Assembly (NCBI RefSeq): GCF_039541855.1
Contig: NZ_BAABHA010000002.1
Coordinates: 124,001-188,000 of the forward strand
Direction of reading: 5' to 3'
From: Solirubrum koreensis
GTDB taxonomy: Bacteria; Bacteroidota; Bacteroidia; Cytophagales; Hymenobacteraceae
DNA length: 64,000 nucleotides
The notes beneath the pieces were generated by a model. That model had not been told where the DNA came from. It did no database searches and saw nothing but the letters and a program-made list of their open reading frames with translations. The position numbers were made by a program, and so were the translations under genes. Numbering within the stretch: the first letter of the stretch is position 1; every line of letters starts with the position of its first letter. Shown here piece after piece: positions 32,154 to 40,900 of this stretch.

Positions 32154-33230
32154 TTACGCGGCGCGGCCCATCTGGCGTAGGAAGGCTACGTGCGAGGCAA
32201 TGGCGTAACGCATACGGGGAAATTCGTTGTAAGTCACGTTGAACTCCTGGCAGGCCTGCTTGATGATTTTGCTGAGGGCCGGGTAATGCACGTGCGAAAT
32301 CTTCGGGAACAAGTGGTGCTCTACCTGGAAGTTCAGGCCGCCCAGCAGCCACGTTACCACCTTGTTATTAGTGGCGAAATTGGCCGTGGTCTTGATCTGG
32401 TGAATGGCCCACTCGTCTTCCAGCTTGTTGGTGGTGGCGTGGGGAATCGGAAATTCGGCTTCTTCTACGGTGTGAGCCAACTGGAATACCAGGCTCAGCG
32501 AGAAGCCGGCCACGGTGGCAAAAATCAGGAAGCCGATGATCCAGCTGGTAAAGCCCACCATGTAAATGGGCAGGGCCACGAACAAACCGGCGTAGAGCAG
32601 CTTAAAGCCCCAGAACACCAGTTGGTCGCTCATTTCCATTTTCTTAATGGGCACCGTGCCGATAGAGCCTTTGAAATACTTCTGGTAATCCATGATGGTA
32701 ATCCAAGCCAGGTACAGCATGGAGTAAAGAAACCAGAAGTAGTAATGCTGGTAGCGGTGAAGTTTGTAGCGCTTTTGGGTAGCACTCAGACGCATCCAGG
32801 GTTGCACGTCAATGTCGTCGTCTACGCCGTCGATGTTGGTGTACATGTGGTGGATGAGGTTGTGCTTCATATTCCACATGAAAGAGTTGCCGCCCATTAC
32901 GTTTAGCGAAAACGCCGCGGCCTGGTTCAGCCATTTGTGCTGCGAAAACGAGCCGTGGGCACCATCGTGCATCACGTTAAAGCCGATGGCCGCGCCTACG
33001 CCACCCATCAGAATGCACTCCAACACAGCCCAGATGGCGGGCGGCGTGAAGAACACTAAGTGAATGTAGAGGCCTACCAAGCCCGCAGTAAGCAAGGCAG
33101 CTTTGGTAAACAGGGTGGCGTTGCCGGTCGTCGGCTTGCCAGTTTCTTCGAAGTAAGCGCCTATGCGGCGCTTGAGTTCGGCGTGAAAGGATTCGGCCTG
33201 CTTAACGGCGGCAAACTTGGGTACTGACAT
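32154..33230 (-). CDS. Membrane fatty-acid desaturase (front-end/linoleoyl-CoA type)
   Basis: A 358-residue integral membrane di-iron desaturase. The three histidine boxes are HDGAHG (about 88-93), HNLIHH (about 123-128) and QVEHHLFP near residue 305. The Gln in place of the first His of box three (QxxHH) is typical of front-end desaturases that act near the carboxyl end. There are four or more TM helices between the boxes. No cytochrome b5 domain is fused. The substrate (chain length and position) cannot be read here. A TACCTTTG element lies 26 bp upstream of the start inside a hairpin. Confidence 0.93.
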   Translation of the reverse strand: MSVPKFAAVKQAESFHAELKRRIGAYFEETGKPTTGNATLFTKAALLTAGLVGLYIHLVFFTPPAIWAVLECILMGGVGAAIGFNVMHDGAHGSFSQHKWLNQAAAFSLNVMGGNSFMWNMKHNLIHHMYTNIDGVDDDIDVQPWMRLSATQKRYKLHRYQHYYFWFLYSMLYLAWITIMDYQKYFKGSIGTVPIKKMEMSDQLVFWGFKLLYAGLFVALPIYMVGFTSWIIGFLIFATVAGFSLSLVFQLAHTVEEAEFPIPHATTNKLEDEWAIHQIKTTANFATNNKVVTWLLGGLNFQVEHHLFPKISHVHYPALSKIIKQACQEFNVTYNEFPRMRYAIASHVAFLRQMGRAA

Positions 33231-33249
33231 GCAATAAGGGAAAACAAAC

Positions 33250-33280
33250 GGGGCGCAAAGGTAGAAACACTTTGCGCCCC
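33250..33280 (-). promoter_or_regulatory. Hairpin containing a -7 box upstream of the desaturase gene
   Basis: GGGGCGCAAAG and CTTTGCGCCCC form a perfect 11-bp stem with a 9-base loop. The minus-strand TACCTTTG box (33256-33263) lies across stem and loop, 26 bp before the start codon. The dyad could be a regulator site or attenuator; which is not known. Confidence 0.45.
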
Positions 33281-33402
33281 GCTGGAGGTGTAGTTTCAGA
33301 GTATTTCGAGGGCAACCTGTCTAGTACAACATACGCAGCCGAGCTTCGTTCGGTCGCGGACCGAAATAAAAAAACAGCAAGGCTACGGGGGCCCTGCTGT
33401 CG

Positions 33403-33897
33403 TCAGTTGAGATACGCGTGCCACGTATGGTCGATGGTGCCAGCCGAAAGCTTGAGAAAACCGGCCAACGTGGGTTTTTTGGGCTTTTGCCTGACGGTGA
33501 GGCCAGCTTCCTCGGGGGTTCGGTGGCCCTTAGAATGGTTGCAGCGGGCGCAGGCGGTAAGCAAATTAGCCCAGCTCGAGTCGCCGCCGCGGGAACGGGG
33601 CAGCACGTGGTCGAGGGTCAGATTTTTGGTAGAGCCGCAGTACTGGCACTCGAAATGGTCGCGCTTCATCACGTTGTGGCGGCTCAGGGCAATGCCTTTG
33701 TAGGGCACGCGCACGTAGCGCTGCAAGCGAATGATGCTGGGCCTGGGGTAAGCCCGCGACACGGTGCGCAGAAATGCACCTTCCTTGTTCGCTACTAATT
33801 CGGCTTTGTCGAGGTACAGGAGCACGAAAGCTTTCTGCACGCTGCAAAGGGTAATGGCGGAGTAGTCGCCATTCAACACGAGCACTTTCTGATCCAT
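33403..33897 (-). CDS. HNH endonuclease
   Basis: A 164-residue HNH protein. CQYC (C84, C87) and CARC (C116, C119) form the zinc-binding knuckles, around the catalytic LDHVLPRSRGG (His97) and the Asn/His in ARCNHSKGH. The N-terminal MDQKVLVLNGDYSAITLCSVQKAF is the usual start of this chromosomal HNH family, found as a single copy in many Bacteroidota and Actinobacteria. The biological role is unknown. Confidence 0.92.
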   Translation of the reverse strand: MDQKVLVLNGDYSAITLCSVQKAFVLLYLDKAELVANKEGAFLRTVSRAYPRPSIIRLQRYVRVPYKGIALSRHNVMKRDHFECQYCGSTKNLTLDHVLPRSRGGDSSWANLLTACARCNHSKGHRTPEEAGLTVRQKPKKPTLAGFLKLSAGTIDHTWHAYLN

Positions 33898-34129
33898 ACG
33901 GGCGGGGCGTAAGCAACCGGAACTAGCGGTAAGCTAGCTGATTCCGGCTGTTTACGCAACTGCGAAGCCCTAGGGTTGGTTCACCGATTTCGTGTCCGGC
34001 GGCTGGTTCTTTTTCCGCATGAGCCGGGCGCCGGCTATAAAAGCCGGACCGGGCATCAGCTAAGGTATTGGCACCACAACTTGGAGCCGTAGCACAACGC
34101 TATTCCGAAGCAGCTGTATTCCCTCTGCC

Positions 34130-34933
34130 TTACTCCGGGAGCAGGCGCTTAATGAGGCGCAGCTTATGGGTGTACTTCTGGCGCTGGCGGTTGTAAATGC
34201 CGTTGTGGTCGAGGGGGTCGATGCGGACTTCGCCGCTGGCGTGGAGGATCTGCTGGTCGTCGAGCAGCATGCCCACGTGTACAATGTTGCCCTCGGCGTT
34301 ATCGAAGAAAGCCAGGTCGCCGGGCTGGGTTTGGGCCACGAAGTGCACGGGGCGGCCGTGGTCGATTTGCTGGCGTGCGTCGCGCGGGAGCTGCTGGCCA
34401 ATGAGGCCATAAAGCTGCTGCATGAGGCCCGAGCAATCGATACCGAACAAGGTTTTGCCGCCCCACAAGTACGGCGACTTCAGAAACAGCTGCCCGGCTT
34501 TTACCAGCAGCGCCTGTCGCTTGTCGGTGGGGCCGTGCAGGCCGTGGCCGTTCAGCGGGTTGGTAGCGGCGCCGTTGTAGAAGTAGGTTTCGGAACCCAG
34601 ACGCAGGCTCATGCCATCGAAAAACGGCAGGCGGGCGCCAATGCTGATGGGAATGCGCACATCCGTATTGCTCACGATTTGCACCAGATCGAGGCTGCGC
34701 GGGTGGTCCTGGGCGCTCCAGTCGGCCAGGTATTCGGCCGAAACGGGCAGGTGCTGCTTGGCGTCGATCCAGCCCACGTACTGATCGGCGGCGAGGCGCA
34801 CCTGCAGCCAGTTGCCCTGCGCAAGCAAAATGCTGTAGCACTCGCCAAAAATCAGCTGGGTGACGATTTCGGCTTTATCGGTGGGTTCGGCGCGCACCGG
34901 CACGACGCTTAGGGCGCAAATTCCGTGTTCCAA
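34130..34933 (-). CDS. NlpC/P60 cysteine peptidase with N-terminal SH3-like domains
   Basis: A 267-residue peptidoglycan-cutting peptidase. An SH3-like part (about 1-130) is followed by the NlpC/P60 domain, with the nucleophile C167 in GIDCSGL and the base His219 in NIVHVGM. HASGEVRIDPL is near the end. Enzymes of this kind usually cut gamma-D-Glu-diaminopimelate bonds. TTG 34933 (LEHGICALSVVPVRAEP) is chosen because homologues begin there; another TTG at 34987 would add 18 residues. No signal peptide is visible with either start. Confidence 0.88.
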   Translation of the reverse strand: MEHGICALSVVPVRAEPTDKAEIVTQLIFGECYSILLAQGNWLQVRLAADQYVGWIDAKQHLPVSAEYLADWSAQDHPRSLDLVQIVSNTDVRIPISIGARLPFFDGMSLRLGSETYFYNGAATNPLNGHGLHGPTDKRQALLVKAGQLFLKSPYLWGGKTLFGIDCSGLMQQLYGLIGQQLPRDARQQIDHGRPVHFVAQTQPGDLAFFDNAEGNIVHVGMLLDDQQILHASGEVRIDPLDHNGIYNRQRQKYTHKLRLIKRLLPE

Positions 34934-35165
34934 GGGGTGTAAGCTAGGATAAATCAGGCTGCAAGGTACGCAAGGACAGTGGCGCAAACGTACTCTTGTT
35001 GGCGTGCAGTGCTGCTCCGTATTTCTCTTCTGCAGCGAGGGAATTTGCTGACTTCACGGATCAGCACGCTGGACGTTGCGACATTTCCCGGCCTAAGAGG
35101 CAGGAAGGGCCAGGGAAATAACGTCAGCAATGATTATCAACCACCCCCGTTGCCGCTTTAGCGGC

Positions 35166-35197
35166 AACATCCCCTCCTCATCTGAGGAGGGGATGTT
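35166..35197 (-). terminator. Terminator of smpB
   Basis: AACATCCCCTCCTCA and TGAGGAGGGGATGTT pair perfectly (15 bp, 2-base loop), eight bases after the smpB stop. Confidence 0.75.
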
Positions 35198-35204
35198 GGT
35201 AATT

Positions 35205-35675
35205 CTAGTATTGGGCGCGGTCCATTTCGCGTTTCTGGTCCTTGGCTTTAATGTCTTCGCGCTTATCGAAGAGCTTTTTACCCTTGGCCAAAGCTATTTC
35301 CACCTTGGCGAAGCCCCGCTCGCTGATGAACATGCGGGTGGGGATAATGGTGAGGCCCTGCTCCTGGCTTTTGTCGTGGAGCTGGCGCATCTCCTTTTTG
35401 GTGAGCAGCAACTGGCGCGGACGCGTAGGCTCGTGGTTGTTATAGGTGCCGAGCGTGTACTGGGCAATGGTTACGCCGTGCAGCCAAAGCGTCCCATTCG
35501 AGTTGAAGACGCAGTAACCCTCGGTGATGTTAGCGTTGCCCACGCGCAGGCTCTTGATTTCGGTGCCCACGAGCACCATGCCGGCGGTGTACTTAACGAG
35601 GAACGAGTATTCGTAGCCGGCGCGGCGGTTCTGGATGTTGACGTTACGCGGGGCGGTTTCTTTGGCTTTGGCCAT
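35205..35675 (-). CDS. smpB: SsrA-binding protein SmpB
   Basis: A 156-residue SmpB that delivers tmRNA to stalled ribosomes. It has the usual IQNRRAGYEYSFLVKYTAGMVLVGTEIKSLR segment, then GYCVFNSNGTLWLHGVTIAQY. The C-terminal basic tail KGKKLFDKREDIKAKDQKREMDRAQY enters the mRNA channel. Full length. The tmRNA gene itself is not in this window. Confidence 0.96.
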   Translation of the reverse strand: MAKAKETAPRNVNIQNRRAGYEYSFLVKYTAGMVLVGTEIKSLRVGNANITEGYCVFNSNGTLWLHGVTIAQYTLGTYNNHEPTRPRQLLLTKKEMRQLHDKSQEQGLTIIPTRMFISERGFAKVEIALAKGKKLFDKREDIKAKDQKREMDRAQY

Positions 35676-35744
35676 GGGTTCGGGAGTGGCAGCGGAAGGC
35701 TACATACGCAGATGCGGGCCTTGCTGACTGGGTTTTCGGGTAGG

Positions 35745-36164
35745 CTAGTTGAGCCGGGGCGTGACGGTACGTAATTCCGCAAACCGGGCTTCCAGCTTCT
35801 GCTTGTTTACGATGCGCTGGCCGGTGCGGCCGGTAGCCACCAGCCGCTCGCCCACGCGGGCTTCTACGATGCAGGTTAGCTCGCGGCCGGCTAGGGAGGC
35901 AAAGGTAGCAGTCAGGAGCACGGTTTCACCCGCGAAGGCGGGCGCGTGGTGCTGCACCTGCAGCATGGTCCCGATGCCCTCCTCCCCTGCTTCGCGCATT
36001 TGCAGCACGAACAGGCGGCCAGCCCACTCCATTTCGCGGGCCAGGGCGAAGGTGCTGAGTACCGGGTGCACGAGGCCGCCGCCGGCTTCGAAAGCGGCAA
36101 AGTCGGCGGGCACGACGGTGTAGCGGTGGGTTTGCTGGTCACCGGGTCGGAAGGGGTTGGTCAT
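35745..36164 (-). CDS. FlK-like hot-dog thioesterase
   Basis: A 139-residue hot-dog-fold protein resembling the fluoroacetyl-CoA thioesterase family. It shows LSTFALAREMEWAGR (conserved Thr/Glu region), GTMLQVQHHAPAFAGETVLLTATF and GRTGQRIV. Such chromosomal proteins are annotated as thioesterases, but the acyl substrate is unknown. ATG 36164 is taken; the open frame extends to 36323 across repeat-like sequence. Confidence 0.78.
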   Translation of the reverse strand: MTNPFRPGDQQTHRYTVVPADFAAFEAGGGLVHPVLSTFALAREMEWAGRLFVLQMREAGEEGIGTMLQVQHHAPAFAGETVLLTATFASLAGRELTCIVEARVGERLVATGRTGQRIVNKQKLEARFAELRTVTPRLN

Positions 36165-36174
36165 ATTCTCAGTT

Positions 36175-36208
36175 CGTCCTGCTGAGCGAGGTCGAAGCAG
36201 CTCTACCG
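36175..36208 (+). repeat. REP-like repeat, left of the Imm50-like gene
   Basis: GTCCTGCTGAGCGAGGTCGA and following bases are a degenerate copy of the GTCATCCTGAGCG family also seen at 21901-21987. An inverted relative lies beyond the other end of the Imm50-like gene (36741-36772). Confidence 0.5.
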
Positions 36209-36246
36209 CTTCGTTGGGCAGGAGCTGGTCATTCCTTCGGCTCATT

Positions 36247-36660
36247 TCACTTCCTTTTTGATTTTGGCACCAAAGACAATACAATGACTTCCTCCGCCAA
36301 TAACTCCGTCGGCATTTCATCATAGGAATCGAAGTGAGCTTTGATCAAGCTGCCTTGTTCTTCAAACCATAGCTCCTCTATCACATTCTGAGCACGGAAA
36401 CGGGCAAAGGACATTTCCTGTATCCCGGTGAACTGAATTTCTATTAAACAATCGGTAGCGTCCTGATGCACATTCCGGGTGGCCCACGCCTTGTAGGGGT
36501 CAATGACGAAGGTGACGGAATAGCGTCCGGTTACATGTGTTTCAAAAATGACTTTGACGATTTCAGCCCCGTGAAATACGGGCCAATAGCCGAAATGCTG
36601 ATGTAAAATTTCCGAGTTTACAACGCGGTTCATAGCTGGGTAATCTTCATCTGTCAGCAT
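36247..36660 (-). CDS. Imm50-like immunity protein (orphan)
   Basis: A 137-residue protein with lower GC than its neighbours. Its pattern fits the Immunity protein 50 family: HFGYWPVFHGAEIVKVIFE near the start, then DCLIEIQFTGIQEMSFARFRAQNVIEELWFEE. Imm50 proteins usually neutralise toxins of polymorphic/contact-dependent systems. No toxin gene is adjacent, so it may be an orphan immunity gene. REP-like repeats flank it on both sides. The family call is by eye and could be wrong. Confidence 0.6.
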   Translation of the reverse strand: MLTDEDYPAMNRVVNSEILHQHFGYWPVFHGAEIVKVIFETHVTGRYSVTFVIDPYKAWATRNVHQDATDCLIEIQFTGIQEMSFARFRAQNVIEELWFEEQGSLIKAHFDSYDEMPTELLAEEVIVLSLVPKSKRK

Positions 36661-36740
36661 TTATCAAGTATAAAATGAGCAAAACTCTTTTAACCAATTA
36701 ACGATGAGTCAAGGAAGCGGTAGAAATACTTGGCTTACGC

Positions 36741-36772
36741 CTTCCTTTGGTTCGGCTGCGCTCAACATGACC
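36741..36772 (-). repeat. REP-like repeat, right of the Imm50-like gene
   Basis: Read on the minus strand, this contains GTCATGTTGAGCGCAGCCGA, a member of the same GTCATCCTGAGCG family as the copies at 36175 and 21901, in the opposite orientation to the copy at 36175. Confidence 0.5.
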
Positions 36773-36791
36773 GTTCTTCTCTCGTAGCCCA

Positions 36792-37814
36792 TTACCCCAA
36801 CTTCAGCCGCGGATCCGGACTCGCCAGCTGCGTGGCAAAATCCCCCGCCTCGTACTGAAAATGGGCGGCCATGGCAATCATGCCGGCGTTATCGGTGCAG
36901 TACTGGAAGGCGGGAATGAATACCTGCCAGCCCAGCTCGTCGGCCAGGCGTTGCAGCTCGGCGCGCAGGCCGGAATTGGCCGCTACGCCGCCGGCAATGG
37001 CAATTTGCGTGAGACCGTGTTCCTGCACGGCGCGGCGCAGCTGGCGCATCAGGGTTTGAATGATGGTATGCTGGATGCTGGCGCAGAGGTCGGGCAGGTT
37101 TTCCGGGATGAACTGCGGGTTTTGCTGGGTTTGCTGACGCAGGAAGTACATAACGGCGGTTTTCACGCCGCTGAAGGAGAAGTCGTAGCCGGGCATCTGG
37201 TTCACGGGGAACGGGAAGTGCAGCGGGTTGCCCTGCTGGGCCAGCTTATCGAGGCGGGGGCCGCCGGGGTACGGCAGGCCGAGCAGCTTGGCGGTTTTGT
37301 CGAAGGCTTCGCCGGCGGCGTCGTCCATGGTCTGGCCAATGATTCCCATGTCCAGAGCGCTGCGCACAATTACCAGCTGGGTATGGCCGCCGCTTACCGT
37401 GAGGCACAGAAACGGGAAGGCCGGGCGCGGCTCCTCAATGAAGTGCGCCAGAATGTGTGCCCGCATGTGATTCACGCCGATGAGCGGTTTGCCCAGGGCC
37501 AGCGCAAAACTTTTGGCGAACATGCCGCCCACTAATAAGGAGCCCAGCAGGCCGGGGCCTTGGGTAAACGCCACGGCGTCGAGGTCGTTTTTAGCGACGC
37601 CGGCTTGCTGAAGCGCGGCTTGCACCACCGGCAGCAAATGCTGCTGATGCGCCCGCGAGGCCAATTCGGGCACCACGCCGCCGTATTGTTCGTGAACTTG
37701 CTGGCCGGCCACCACATTGGCCAGAATCTTGCCCCCGGCCATAATGGCGGCGCCCGTGTCGTCGCACGACGATTCAATGGCGAGAATCAGCGGATGCTTT
37801 GCGGGGTATTCCAT
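36792..37814 (-). CDS. tsaD: tRNA N6-adenosine threonylcarbamoyltransferase TsaD
   Basis: A 340-residue TsaD/Kae1 ASKHA-fold protein that completes t6A37 in tRNAs reading ANN codons. Markers are ILAIESSCDDTGAAI at the N-terminus, the metal-binding HMRAHILAH, VSGGHTQLV, GEAFDKTAKLLGLPYPGG and IAGGVAANSGLR. ATG 37814 (MEYPAKHP) gives the standard start; the frame continues to 37898 with a basic stretch. It is divergent from the TamB-like gene. Confidence 0.96.
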   Translation of the reverse strand: MEYPAKHPLILAIESSCDDTGAAIMAGGKILANVVAGQQVHEQYGGVVPELASRAHQQHLLPVVQAALQQAGVAKNDLDAVAFTQGPGLLGSLLVGGMFAKSFALALGKPLIGVNHMRAHILAHFIEEPRPAFPFLCLTVSGGHTQLVIVRSALDMGIIGQTMDDAAGEAFDKTAKLLGLPYPGGPRLDKLAQQGNPLHFPFPVNQMPGYDFSFSGVKTAVMYFLRQQTQQNPQFIPENLPDLCASIQHTIIQTLMRQLRRAVQEHGLTQIAIAGGVAANSGLRAELQRLADELGWQVFIPAFQYCTDNAGMIAMAAHFQYEAGDFATQLASPDPRLKLG

Positions 37815-37977
37815 TGGTTTTGAAGTTGACTTGCGCGTCGAAGTGCGGGCAGTTAGCTTTTTTTGCAGAAATTCCGTCGTTCCAGTATGTACAGGCATCC
37901 TGTGAAGCGGCGTTTACGTCTTGCTGCTGGGCCGATTGCCGTTGGCCCAACCGTTTTCCTTCCCTCCCGACAACCGC

Positions 37978-40900
37978 GTGCAAGTTATAAAGGCCATTCT
38001 GAAGGTGTTGCTAGGGCTGCTGGTCCTGCTCGGCTTGGTGCTGGGCGCGGCGGTGCTGGCGTTGCGCGTTCCGGCCGTACAAACGAGCGTAGCGCGCAAA
38101 ACGGCCGCTATTTTGTCGGAGAAGTTAGGCCACGAGGTAACCATTGGCCGGGTGGATGTTCGGCCTTTCACCCGCGTGGTGCTCGACCAGGTGCACGTGC
38201 TGGACCGGGCCGGCAACGAGCTGTTCCACATCGGGCGTACCGAGGCCGACATCAGTGTTTTCTCCATTTTTTCGCCCAACAAGCTCTACATCAGCAAAGC
38301 TACGCTCACCGAGCCGCGCTTTGCTTTGATTACCTACGCCAACCAGCCCGATTCTACTAACCTCACGCAGTTTATAGGGGCGGTTAAAAAACTCATCGGC
38401 GCCCCCGATACCACCGCTACCAAGAAGCCCTTCGATTTCAAGATTGAAGCCGTGGACCTGCGTAATGCCCGGTTCGTGCTCGATCGACAAAACGTGCGCA
38501 AGGAGCCGTACTACGGCAAATTCATGGATTACGCGCACATGGACATCGACAGCATCTACGCCAATCTGTCGGAAATCTGGTTTCGCGGCGACACTGTGCA
38601 CGCCCGCATTGCCGACATGCGCGCCGTGGACCGACCCTCGAAAACCCGCCTGCGGGAGTTGTCGGCAGACATGACCTACGCTTCCAAATTCTGGGAATTC
38701 GACCAGCTGGATTTGCACGTGGGCCGCAGCCACCTCAGCAACTACCTGAAGTTCGAGTACCAGCACTTCCTAAACTTTACCGATTTCAACGATTCGGTGA
38801 AGGTTACGGCGCGCCTGAAACCGAGCCGCGTGTACTCCGACGACATTGCCCAGTTTGCGCCGCAGCTGGAAGGCTGGAACGAACAGGTGCTCATATCGGG
38901 CGAGGCGAAGGGCTACGTGCGCAATTTCGCAGCGAAAAACCTAGACGTGCGCTACAGCAACGGCGGCACCCGCATCATTGGCAACATCTCTGCCGAGGGC
39001 CTGCCCGAGTGGAAGGAAACCTTTGCCGAACTGCGCCTGCGCCCCGGCACCGTACTGAACCCCAAAGACCTGCAGCCCATTCTGCCGGCCAGCGTGTACC
39101 CGTATTTTCAGCGCCTCGGCACGGTGCAGCTGAACGGACAGTTCCTGGGCTTTTACAATGACTTTGTGGCCAACGGCGACTTCCGCACCAAGCTCGGCAA
39201 CCTCACGTCCGACGTTAACCTGAAGTTCAAGAACGACGCCCGCTTTTCCAGCTACGCGGGTACGGTACGCACCAGCAACTTCCAGCTGGGCAAGCTCATC
39301 GGCGACGAATCGGTGGTGCGCGACGTGGCTGTGAACGGCCGTATTCAGGGCCAAGGCTTCACGCCCGAAGGCGCCCGCGCCCGCATGACGGCCACCATTC
39401 CGCACATTTGGGTGAAGGGTTACCGCTACCAGAACATTCAGGTAACGGACGGGCAACTCAGCAAACAGTCTTTCGACGGCAACGTGCGTGTGAACGACCC
39501 CAACCTGCAGGTTACCGGCGAGGGCACCATCAGTTTCGGTCGCCAACAGGCTTTCGACGTGGTGGCCGACGTACGCCGTGCCAACCTGCAGGCGCTGGGC
39601 ATTCTGAACCGGCCGGTGAGCATTTCCACCCAGGCCAACGTGAAGTTTCAGGGCCTTACGCTGGACGCGCTGCTGGGCCGCATTCACCTGCGCGACACCC
39701 GCCTAACGGTGCAAAACCGCACCGTGCAGCTCGATACCCTCGATTTGCTGGCCACCCGCCGCAACGGCGAGCGGCTGCTGGCCGTGCGCTCCGATGCCTT
39801 TAACCTGCGCGCGGCGGGCAACTTTGAATTCACCCGCGTGATTTCCGACGTGCAGCAGCTGGCCGACGAGTACCTGCTGAACTTCCAGGGCGACGCCGCC
39901 GCCACGGCCGCGTACTACCGCCGCAAGCGCCGCCAAACCGTTACCGATTACAGCATTGCCCTGAACCTGTATCTGAAGCGCCCGAACCCGCTGATTCACG
40001 TGTTCATGCCGCAGCTCACCGTTAGCGACTCCACCCGCATTGAGGGCTCGTTCCGCAACGGCAACACATCCATTCTCAACTTGAGCGGCACTGTAGCCCG
40101 CGTGCAGTACGACAGCATTCGGGCCGACAACGCGGCCTTCGACTTGCTTACCTCCAAGCTCCCTTACTCGCCCGAGGTGCTGGCGCAGGCCAGCGTTACC
40201 AGCACGCGGCAGCGCCTGCCGGGCCTGGGTGCCACCGAGCAGTTTTACGTGGAAGGCGTGTGGGACCAGGACAAAATCAACTTCTCGTCGTCGTTGGCCC
40301 AAACCGGCACCACCAACCGCGCCCAGATCAACGGCGCCTTGGATTTCCTGCCCGGTGCCGTACAAATCGTCTTTCGCCAATCGGGCGTGAACCTGCTGGG
40401 CCGCGACTGGACCATTGCCCAGGACAACGCCATTACCATTCGGGGCGGCGGCCACGAAATCGACGTGCAGAACTTTACCCTTTCGAACGGCGCGCAGCAG
40501 GTAAGCGCCGTGGGTCAGGTGTCGGAGGATCCTTCGCGCACGCTGCACCTGCAAGTGAAAGACCTGGAGCTGGCAACCCTTACCAGCCTTACCCGCCAAA
40601 ACATGACCGGCCGCGTGAATGCCGTGGGCGACGTGCGCGGCGTATTCGGCCAGCTCGTGGCTTCGGCCCGCCTCACGGTCGACTCTTTGTTCTTCGATAA
40701 GGTGCTAATTGGCAACGTCACGGGCGTCTCGGACTGGGACAACCGGGCCAGCCGCCTAGGCGTTAACCTGAACGTGGAGCGCGACCGGCTTAACGTGCTG
40801 AGCGTGGCTGGCACCATTGCACCCGGCGCGGCGCAGGACCAACTGAATTTGACCGGCGTGTTAAACGACGCACCCATTAAGCTGGCCGAGCCTTTCTTGG

